Source of the DNA: Planctomycetaceae bacterium
Lineage (GTDB): Bacteria > Planctomycetota > Planctomycetia > Planctomycetales > Planctomycetaceae
Direction: 5' to 3'
NCBI GenBank assembly: GCA_003445035.1
Contig: DLVV01000254.1
Span: 1 to 8,118, forward strand
DNA length: 8,118 nucleotides
Position 1 is the first letter of the stretch. Each line of letters opens with the position of its first letter. The notes under the pieces are model-generated. The model made no database searches. It worked only from the letters and a program-made list of their open reading frames with translations, and was not told the DNA's origin. The position numbers and the translations under genes were made by a program. Of this stretch, positions 1 to 8,118 are shown piece after piece.

Positions 1-1
1 A

Positions 2-553
2 GCCTTCAAGGTGGCCGAGGAGTCACAGGAGACCAAGGACGCCTACGGCACCGGCGGATTTGGCCAGGGCCTGTTGATGGCCCGTCGGCTGGTCGAGACG
101 GGGGTTCCCTTCGTCGAGGTCGGCATGGGCGGCTGGGACCTCCACAACAACGTCTTCAACACGTTGAGTACTCAGCGGTTGCCGCAGCTCGACCAGGGCA
201 TTGGTGCCCTGACGGCCGACCTGGCCCAGCGTGGCATGCTTGACGATGTCGTGTTGGTCTGGATGGGCGAGTTTGGCCGCACACCGCGGATCAACCAGAA
301 CGTCGGCCGCGACCACTGGGCCGCGAGCTGGAGCGTGATGGTCGGCGGTGGCGGGCTCAAGGGCGGACAGGCTGTCGGGAAGACCGACCGTGACGGAGTC
401 CGCGTCGACGGGAAGGCCTACCTCCCCGGCGACATCTGGGCCACGGTTTCGCACGCACTGGGCATCCCGTCCAAGACCGTCCATCGGTCGAAGCGGGGAC
501 GCCCGATGAAGTTGGCCAACGGCGGTTCGCCGATCAAGGAACTGATCGGCTGA
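2..553 (+). CDS. DUF1501 family protein, C-terminal part (5' end outside window)
   Basis: The reading frame is open from the first complete codon at base 2 to a TGA at 551-553, giving the last 183 residues of a longer protein; family members are usually about 400-500 residues. Visible family features are an [20 protein letters not shown] stretch, a GGWDLHNN motif, [12 protein letters not shown] and GRDHW, and a closing ALGI...RGRP segment, all typical of DUF1501. From family knowledge, DUF1501 is related to the alkaline phosphatase/sulfatase-like fold, so the Asp, His and Glu residues in these motifs may bind metal, but no substrate is established. Members are common in planctomycetes, usually exported by a Tat-type signal and encoded beside DUF1549/DUF1553 proteins. 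The signal peptide would lie upstream of this window and cannot be checked. The gene lies 136 bases before the sigma factor, in the same direction, but a stem-loop in that gap leaves co-transcription uncertain. Family assignment is secure; function is unknown. Confidence 0.9.
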   Translation, partial: AFKVAEESQETKDAYGTGGFGQGLLMARRLVETGVPFVEVGMGGWDLHNNVFNTLSTQRLPQLDQGIGALTADLAQRGMLDDVVLVWMGEFGRTPRINQNVGRDHWAASWSVMVGGGGLKGGQAVGKTDRDGVRVDGKAYLPGDIWATVSHALGIPSKTVHRSKRGRPMKLANGGSPIKELIG

Positions 554-572
554 CCACCCGTCACTGGTCGTG

Positions 573-617
573 TCACCGCTCGAGTCCTGGCTCGCATCAA
601 CCGGGCCCGAGCGGTGA
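573..617 (+). terminator. Stem-loop between the DUF1501 gene and the sigma factor gene (terminator-like or regulatory)
   Basis: The arm TCACCGCTCG (573-582) is exactly complementary to CGAGCGGTGA (608-617): ten base pairs with a 25-base loop, extendable by a G-U pair. It starts 20 bases after the DUF1501 stop codon. There is no T-run directly after the stem (the nearest is TTTT at 632-635), so it is not a classical rho-independent terminator. It could end or attenuate the DUF1501 transcript, protect its 3' end, or shape the leader of the sigma transcript. The pairing is seen directly; the role is inferred. Confidence 0.45.
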
Positions 618-689
618 TCTCGGCCGGATGGTTTTGATCGACACATTTTCCGGTCTCCAACACGAACCCATCACGCAGGATCGTCGCTC

Positions 690-1265
690 GTGTCCGAATT
701 TCGGGTCAGCACCGAGGTCGACGAGGCGGAAGCCACGATGCCCGCTGCGGGGCCTCGCGAGGAGTTCATCAAGCTCTTCACGAAGTACCAGCGACGGGTC
801 TTCCTGTTCATCCTCTCGCAGGTCCCCAACCCGGTGGATGCCGAGGAGATCCACCAGGAGGCCAACGTGATCATCTGGCGGAAGTTCGACCGCTTTGAAC
901 TGGGGACCAACTTCCTGGCATGGGCTTGCCAGATCGCCACCTACGAGGTGCTGAAGTATCGCGAGCGTCAGCGACGCGACCGGCATCTGTTTAGCGACGA
1001 ATTCGTCCGCCAGGTTGCCAGTGACGCGATCGAGCAGGCCGATGAACTCGAACAACGACGGCAGCACCTGGCCGTTTGTCTCAGCAAGCTGAGGAACGAG
1101 GATCGCGAACTGATCCAACAACGTTACTCGGCGGGGGAATCGGGCAAGAGTGTGGCCGAGTTGATCGGACGACCGATCAACTCGGTCTACCAGTCGCTGT
1201 CCCGTATCCGCCGCACGCTGCTGGAATGTGTGAACCGTCAGGTCCAGGCACAGGCAACCCCATGA
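690..1265 (+). CDS. ECF-type RNA polymerase sigma-70 factor (Rhodopirellula/Verrucomicrobium-type family)
   Basis: A 191-residue protein. Region 2 lies at about residues 24-93, with the conserved REEFIKLFTKYQRRVF start, DAEEIHQEANVIIWRKF, and the FLAWACQIATYEVLKYRER segment that would melt and read the -10 element. Region 4 lies at about 124-180, with a helix-turn-helix (SAGESGKSVAELIGRPINSVYQSLSRIRRTL) for -35 binding. There is no region 1 or 3, as expected for an ECF factor; it would direct core RNA polymerase to a small regulon. The chosen start is GTG at 690, with AGGA at 677-680 nine bases upstream. An in-frame ATG at 738 (residue 17) is a real alternative, because family conservation begins only near residue 23. 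The TGA overlaps the ATG of the next gene (ATGA, 1262-1265), which points to translational coupling with its probable membrane regulator. I found no convincing autoregulated promoter upstream. Confidence 0.93.
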   Translation: MSEFRVSTEVDEAEATMPAAGPREEFIKLFTKYQRRVFLFILSQVPNPVDAEEIHQEANVIIWRKFDRFELGTNFLAWACQIATYEVLKYRERQRRDRHLFSDEFVRQVASDAIEQADELEQRRQHLAVCLSKLRNEDRELIQQRYSAGESGKSVAELIGRPINSVYQSLSRIRRTLLECVNRQVQAQATP

Positions 1266-3379
1266 GCGTCGAAAGTTTCCAACACGAAGAGCTGGTGCAG
1301 CTGCTCGAATCGCTGTGCGAGGATCGTCTCGACCGCGACCAGGGAACGCGGCTCGAGGAGATCGTGCTCGGCGACGAAGACGCTCGGCGGGTGTATCTCG
1401 AATACCTCTCGCTGCACGGCACGCTCTACTGGGATGCCGCTCGGGGAATCGACGACGAGTCCGAGATGGCCGATGTCCAGGTGGCTGCGGCTGGTTCGGT
1501 CGATCGATCGCCGGCCACTCGCCGCAGGACTCTGTCAGCCGTGGCTGTGTGGGCCTCCGCTGCAGCCCTGCTGTTGGCCGTCGGACTTTCGTGGTGGCCG
1601 ACCGGCCCATCCCTCGGGCCGGAGATTGCTGTCACCGATCCGTCGGGCCCCCTCCCGATCATCGAAAAGGACGCGGCCTCCCCCGTTGCCGACAGTGGAG
1701 TGTCACGTCGGCAGCCGGCGACGATCGAGTCGCCGCCGGCACCTCCGATGGCGAACAAGGTGGAAAAGGACAACACCGTCGAGCGAGTGGTCTCGCCGGA
1801 GACCGTTGCTCGGGAGTTGAAGTCTTCGACGAATCCCGGGTCCGGTGCCGGATCGTTGGCTGAGATTGTCGAGTTTGTCGATGGCCGCCTGGCGGCACAG
1901 TGGCGAGAGTACCAGGTGGTTCCCTCACCGGTCGCATCAGATGCCGAGTGGCTTCGTCGGGTTTACCTGGACATCGTCGGCCACATCCCGCCGGCCAACG
2001 ACGTGATCGCGTTTCTCAAGGATCGGCGTCCCGAAAAGCGTGCCGAGGCGATTGACCGGTTGCTGGACGACGCCGACTACGTCCGTCACTCGACCACCAT
2101 CTGGTCCAACCTGCTGGTGGGGCGTGTCGAGCGTCGCGAGGTGAATCGACCGGCGTTCGAGAAGTTTCTTCGCGAATCGTTTGCCAGGAATCGTCCGTGG
2201 AACGAGGTGGTCGGTGAACTGGTGGCAGCCCACGGTCGCAACGACCAGAACGGGGCCACCAATTTCCTGTTGGCCCATCTGAACAACGACGCCACGCCGG
2301 CCACGGCCATCACAGCTCGCCTGTTCCTGGGGACCCAGGTCCAGTGTACGCAGTGTCACAATCACCCGTTCAACAGTTGGCGGCAGCAGCAGTTTCACGG
2401 TCTGAGTGCCTTCTTCAAGAGCACTCGCTCCAAACCGATTCGTGGAACCGATGCCTACGCATTGGTCAGCGGTCCGCTTGAAGAGCCCCCGTTCTACGAG
2501 GACCGCCGTGGAGTGCTGCACATGGCCCCGGCCGGATTGGGTGGACAGAGAGTTGACCTGGAAGGGAGCGAGCACCCTCGGGGGGAACTTGCCCGCCTGA
2601 TGACCGGTGACAGCGACCCCCGGCTGGCTCGGGCGATGGTCAACCGCACCTGGGCGCGTTTGCTGGGACACGGATTCACCACTCCGGTCGATGACATGGG
2701 GCCACACAACCGGCCGTCTCATCCCGAGGTGCTCGATCGTCTGTCCCAGGAATTCGTTGCCGGTGGTTTTGACGTGAAGCGGCTGATCCTCTGGATCTGC
2801 AGCACGCAGGCCTATGGCCTGACCAGCCGGATGACGGATCAAAATCGTGTCGACCATCCCGAGACCAGCGGAGAACGGCTCTTCAGCCACGTGTACACCA
2901 AGCCCATGAGCGTCGAGCAACTCTACGATTCCCTGCTGGTGGCCACCCAGGTCGATCGGGCGACCGCCAGCGACTGGGAGAGCGTGGCAGACAATCGCCG
3001 CCGTTGGCGATCACAGTTCGTCTATTCGTTCGGGACCGATGAGAACGATGAGGCGGTGACGTTCGACGGGACGATCACCCAGGCGATGATGATGATGAAC
3101 GGCCCGTTGATTCGTGAGGCGTTGTCTCAGCAGCCCGGGTCCGTCTTTCACCACGTTGTCCACGCTCCGGGAAGTGACATCGACCGGGTGAAGAGGTTGT
3201 GCCTGGCGGCCCTGGGCCGTTTCCCATCGTCGGCCGAGATGAGGGCGATCACGGAGATGCTGCCGCTGCGGTCTCCCGCACAGGCACGCCAGGCCCCTGC
3301 TTCCGGGCCGCTGGCCGAAGGCCTCCAGGATGTCTTCTGGGCCTACCTGAACTCGAACGAGTTCATCACGGTCCCGTAA
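1262..3379 (+). CDS. Membrane-anchored anti-sigma/FecR-like N-terminus fused to DUF1549 and DUF1553 (planctomycete cytochrome-like) domains
   Basis: A 705-residue protein. The frame is open further upstream, inside the sigma gene, but the ATG at 1262, overlapping the sigma stop, is the natural start. Residues 4-60 are a short helical domain ending in YLEYLSLHGTLYWD, the signature seen at the N-terminus of planctomycete FecR-like proteins encoded next to ECF factors. One hydrophobic helix (about 92-112) follows RRR, so the N-terminus is predicted inside and the rest outside. A Pro/Ser/Glu/Val-rich linker spans about 113-196. DUF1549 (about 198-395) contains WLRRVYLDIVGHIPP and QCTQCHNHPF, a CxxCH motif at C362-H366 that could bind c-type heme. 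DUF1553 (about 436-700) contains ARAMVNRTWARLLG, PSHPEVLDRL, KPMSVEQLYDSLL and ITQAMMMMNG. I infer that the N-terminus holds the sigma factor and the outer domains sense or act on something extracytoplasmic. There is no zinc-type HxxxCxxC anti-sigma motif and no separate signal peptide. Domain calls are strong; the signalling role is inferred. Confidence 0.9.
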   Translation: MSVESFQHEELVQLLESLCEDRLDRDQGTRLEEIVLGDEDARRVYLEYLSLHGTLYWDAARGIDDESEMADVQVAAAGSVDRSPATRRRTLSAVAVWASAAALLLAVGLSWWPTGPSLGPEIAVTDPSGPLPIIEKDAASPVADSGVSRRQPATIESPPAPPMANKVEKDNTVERVVSPETVARELKSSTNPGSGAGSLAEIVEFVDGRLAAQWREYQVVPSPVASDAEWLRRVYLDIVGHIPPANDVIAFLKDRRPEKRAEAIDRLLDDADYVRHSTTIWSNLLVGRVERREVNRPAFEKFLRESFARNRPWNEVVGELVAAHGRNDQNGATNFLLAHLNNDATPATAITARLFLGTQVQCTQCHNHPFNSWRQQQFHGLSAFFKSTRSKPIRGTDAYALVSGPLEEPPFYEDRRGVLHMAPAGLGGQRVDLEGSEHPRGELARLMTGDSDPRLARAMVNRTWARLLGHGFTTPVDDMGPHNRPSHPEVLDRLSQEFVAGGFDVKRLILWICSTQAYGLTSRMTDQNRVDHPETSGERLFSHVYTKPMSVEQLYDSLLVATQVDRATASDWESVADNRRRWRSQFVYSFGTDENDEAVTFDGTITQAMMMMNGPLIREALSQQPGSVFHHVVHAPGSDIDRVKRLCLAALGRFPSSAEMRAITEMLPLRSPAQARQAPASGPLAEGLQDVFWAYLNSNEFITVP

Positions 3380-3444
3380 GTTGTCGCCGTCGCCGCTCGG
3401 AAGTTTCCGGAACGGCCGTCAACCGTCAGTCTCGGGCAGCCGGA

Positions 3445-5767
<2,323 letters not shown>

Positions 5768-5819
5768 GACAGGAGGATCCGATGATCCGGCCGTTGCGTC
5801 AACCGCGGGTCCGCCATGA

Positions 5820-6647
5820 TCAACAGGGGAACGTCTGTCCGCCACCGTCGACCCGCAAGACCTGCCCACTGATGAATGCCGACGCGTCGGTGCAGAGGAA
5901 TCCGACGACTCCGGCCACCTCGTCGGGACGTCCGTAACGCTCCAGGGTCCCCTGTTGCACCATCATCTCGTCGTCGATCGGGTTGATCCTCAGGAACCGT
6001 TCGGTCACGGTGCCGCCCGGCGCGACACAGTTGACCGGGATGTTGTGCTGGCGAAGCTGGTCGGCCAGGCAACGGGTGTACTCGTGGAGGGCGGCCTTGG
6101 CGACCGAGTAAATGGCGCCGTAGGTGCGGCCGGAACAGCCGGCGATGCTGCCGATGGTGATGATTCGGCCGGCATGGCGTTGGATCATCCCGGGAGCCAC
6201 CTCGCGGCAGCAGAGGATGCTGCCCAGCAGGTTTCGATCCATCACGCTCTGGTAGTCGGCGAGTGAAATGTTCAGGCAGTCGTCGTTTTCGGGGCGTCCC
6301 CCCTTGCCGACATCCGTGCCGCCGGCGCCGATGTCACCTCCCGCACAGCAGACCAGGATGTCGATTTGTCCGAAACGGTTTCGGACCTCGTTCGCAGCCC
6401 GTTGCACTTCCTGCTCGATTGTGACGTCACACCAGCAGGCCATCGCGTCGCCCGGACCCGATTCGGCCACGTCGTCGGCCACCTGCTCCATCGACTCGCC
6501 TTCGCCGAATGTCTTGGGGCTGTCCTGTCGAGTGCCGTGGACGGCCACGTTGGCACCCAGGCGAACCAGTTCCTCGGCCATCACCCTGCCGAGGCCTCGT
6601 GATGAGCCGGTGATCCATGCGGTTTGTCCGGCGAGAGGTGCTGACAT
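5820..6647 (-). CDS. Classical short-chain dehydrogenase/reductase (SDR, FabG-like)
   Basis: A 275-residue NAD(P)-dependent oxidoreductase of the classical SDR type, cytoplasmic. The cofactor motif TGSSRGLG is at residues 13-20. The catalytic tetrad is N139, S167, Y180 and K184 (YSVAK), with the 13-residue S-to-Y spacing usual for FabG-like enzymes. PVNCVAPGGTVTERF and the C-terminal FISGQVLRVDGGG complete the family pattern. Two oddities: the NNAG motif reads CCAGG (100-104), and a Gly-rich loop (about 105-123) follows it that is longer than in FabG. The protein has 12 cysteines. The substrate cannot be read from the sequence; sugar, polyol or acyl substrates are all possible. It is not an extended SDR, so it is unlikely to be the GDP-sugar reductase or epimerase that usually follows gmd. 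The ATG at 6647 lies 36 bases after the gmd stop codon and has no Shine-Dalgarno sequence. It is probably co-transcribed with gmd. Confidence 0.92.
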   Translation of the reverse strand: MSAPLAGQTAWITGSSRGLGRVMAEELVRLGANVAVHGTRQDSPKTFGEGESMEQVADDVAESGPGDAMACWCDVTIEQEVQRAANEVRNRFGQIDILVCCAGGDIGAGGTDVGKGGRPENDDCLNISLADYQSVMDRNLLGSILCCREVAPGMIQRHAGRIITIGSIAGCSGRTYGAIYSVAKAALHEYTRCLADQLRQHNIPVNCVAPGGTVTERFLRINPIDDEMMVQQGTLERYGRPDEVAGVVGFLCTDASAFISGQVLRVDGGGQTFPC

Positions 6648-6683
6648 GGCGGGGGCTCGAAAGGAAGGGGGCAGGTGAGGACT

Positions 6684-7670
<987 letters not shown>

Positions 7671-7675
7671 GATGA

Positions 7676-7680
7676 CTCCT
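7676..7680 (-). promoter_or_regulatory. Ribosome binding site of gmd
   Basis: On the minus strand AGGAG stands five bases before the GTG at 7670. It decides the start in favour of the GTG over the longer open frame beginning at 7736, and it fits the conserved start of Gmd ([14 protein letters not shown]). Confidence 0.7.
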
Positions 7681-7696
7681 GTTTCGTCGGCCAGCC

Positions 7697-7725
7697 GTTC
7701 CCAGCTAAGATGGTCCAGCTGGAAC
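7697..7725 (-). repeat. Imperfect inverted repeat in the gmd leader
   Basis: Plus-strand arms GTTCCCAGCT (7697-7706) and AGCTGGAAC (7717-7725) pair over nine bases with one bulged C around a 10-base loop. The second arm also contains the perfect 8-base palindrome CCAGCTGG (7715-7722). The repeat lies 27-55 bases before the gmd start and, if the promoter proposed at 7753-7782 is right, inside the transcribed leader. It could be an operator or an RNA hairpin affecting gmd expression. The pairing is seen; the role is a guess. Confidence 0.35.
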
Positions 7726-7752
7726 GAGGTGACCACCGTGGTGGAGAAATCG

Positions 7753-7782
7753 AGTATGAATGGCAGCGAGCGAGAGCGTCAA
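7753..7782 (-). promoter_or_regulatory. Possible sigma-70-type promoter for the gmd operon
   Basis: On the minus strand TTGACG (7777-7782; five of six matches to the -35 consensus) and CATACT (7753-7758; four of six matches to the -10 consensus) are 18 bases apart. They lie upstream of gmd in the divergent intergenic region, giving a predicted leader of roughly 75 bases. The prediction comes from motif matching only; planctomycete promoters are poorly characterised and such matches occur by chance. Confidence 0.35.
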
Positions 7783-7846
7783 GCGATGCTCCGAAGGTGG
7801 CTCGGTGGCCGGCCGCACTCTCCCATGTCTCGCTGATGGGCTGTTG

Positions 7847-8118
7847 ATGAGCGATTCCACGAAGCCCGTTTCGTCGGGTCGTTCGAGCGAAGGCTCCAGC
7901 TGGAAGCCGTGGGCGGCATGGTTGGCCGCCTGGGCGGCGGGCCTGACGTTCGTGGTGCCTGTCGAACTCGAGCGATGGCGGGACGCTGCAGGTGATGGCC
8001 TCGAGGCCGTGCTGGTCGGAATCAACGTCGACACGGCACCCTATTTGTTGTGGCTGGTATTGGGGCTGCTGCTGGCTCCGTGGCGATTCGAACGGTTGTT
8101 GGCCACCGGCGGTCGAAC
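7847..8118 (+). CDS. N-terminal part of an unrecognised multi-pass membrane protein (3' end outside window)
   Basis: The frame is open from the ATG at 7847 through the end of the window, giving about 90 residues. A hydrophilic Ser/Lys-rich start (MSDSTKPVSSGRSSEGSSWKP) leads into a hydrophobic helix at about residues 22-41 (WAAWLAAWAAGLTFVVPV), a 25-residue charged loop, and a second helix at about 67-84 (TAPYLLWLVLGLLLAPW). This looks like the beginning of an integral membrane protein. No family can be named; a polytopic glycosyltransferase or transporter would fit next to gmd, but that is only inference from position. In-frame alternative starts are an ATG at 7760, directly after a stop codon, and a GTG at 7805 with GAAGG upstream. 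The ATG at 7847 is preferred because it gives a typical cytoplasmic tail, but no start has a strong Shine-Dalgarno sequence. The gene is transcribed divergently from gmd. Confidence 0.6.
   Translation, partial: MSDSTKPVSSGRSSEGSSWKPWAAWLAAWAAGLTFVVPVELERWRDAAGDGLEAVLVGINVDTAPYLLWLVLGLLLAPWRFERLLATGGR

Noticed and set aside
664..685. GAAC...CGTC resembling an autoregulated ECF promoter just before the sigma gene
   Set aside because: The spacing is 14 bases rather than the usual 16-17, and the elements overlap the ribosome binding site and almost reach the start codon.
656..1288. 11-base direct repeat TCCAACACGAA at 656-666 and 1278-1288, flanking the sigma gene
   Set aside because: Several matches of this length are expected by chance in 8 kb, and the second copy lies within coding sequence.
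597..1610. Long minus-strand open frame (337 codons) antisense to the sigma factor and the start of the fusion gene
   Set aside because: Its translation is Arg/Pro-rich without recognisable motifs, and the plus strand encodes clear conserved domains. It is a GC-driven shadow.
1937..2920. Minus-strand open frame of 327 codons
   Set aside because: It is antisense to the strongly conserved DUF1549/DUF1553 coding sequence and has no family motifs of its own.
3086..3097. (ATG)4 microrepeat
   Set aside because: It encodes four Met residues in the conserved ITQAxMxMNG stretch of DUF1553 and needs no further explanation.
3380..3444. Possible bidirectional terminator between the convergent DUF1549/DUF1553 and ligA genes
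   Set aside because: Only very short pairings (for example CGGAA/TTCCG with a two-base loop) and no T-run are present.
5771..5941. AGGAGG followed by an ATG at 5782 on the plus strand, a good-looking ribosome binding site and short open frame
   Set aside because: The encoded peptide of about 50 residues has no domain or helix pattern and is mostly antisense to the reductase gene. The AGGAGG is part of the minus-strand spacer.

Overview
The window is GC-rich, tightly packed bacterial DNA and most likely comes from a planctomycete, possibly of the Pirellula/Rhodopirellula type. This rests on protein families rather than any marker RNA: a DUF1501 protein, a DUF1549/DUF1553 (planctomycete cytochrome-like) protein with a CxxCH motif, and a Rhodopirellula/Verrucomicrobium-type ECF sigma factor. 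Several starts lack a Shine-Dalgarno sequence. No tRNA, rRNA, CRISPR array, insertion sequence or phage gene is visible.

Left part, plus strand (1-3379): the 3' end of a DUF1501 gene is followed by a 136-base gap holding a strong 10-bp stem-loop. Next comes an ECF sigma factor (690-1265), then a 705-residue membrane protein (1262-3379) whose ATG overlaps the sigma stop codon as ATGA. That protein joins four parts: an anti-sigma/FecR-like N-terminus, one transmembrane helix, a low-complexity linker, and a DUF1549-DUF1553 body predicted to lie outside the cytoplasmic membrane. Sigma factor and partner look like one cell-surface signalling unit, and this is the most interesting part of the window.

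Middle and right part, minus strand (3445-7670): four closely spaced genes, transcribed leftward, probably form an operon: GDP-mannose 4,6-dehydratase (gmd), a classical short-chain dehydrogenase/reductase, a small two-helix membrane protein, and NAD-dependent DNA ligase (ligA). The ligA start overlaps the end of the small membrane protein gene by 29 bases. The operon meets the left block tail-to-tail across 65 bases with no convincing terminator. A plausible sigma-70-type promoter and a leader inverted repeat lie upstream of gmd.

Right end (7847-8118): a divergent plus-strand gene for a multi-pass membrane protein runs off the window. It is not recognised. The 176 bases between it and gmd form a divergent promoter region.

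The long open frames antisense to the sigma/DUF1549 block, ligA, the reductase and gmd are treated as shadows caused by high GC.
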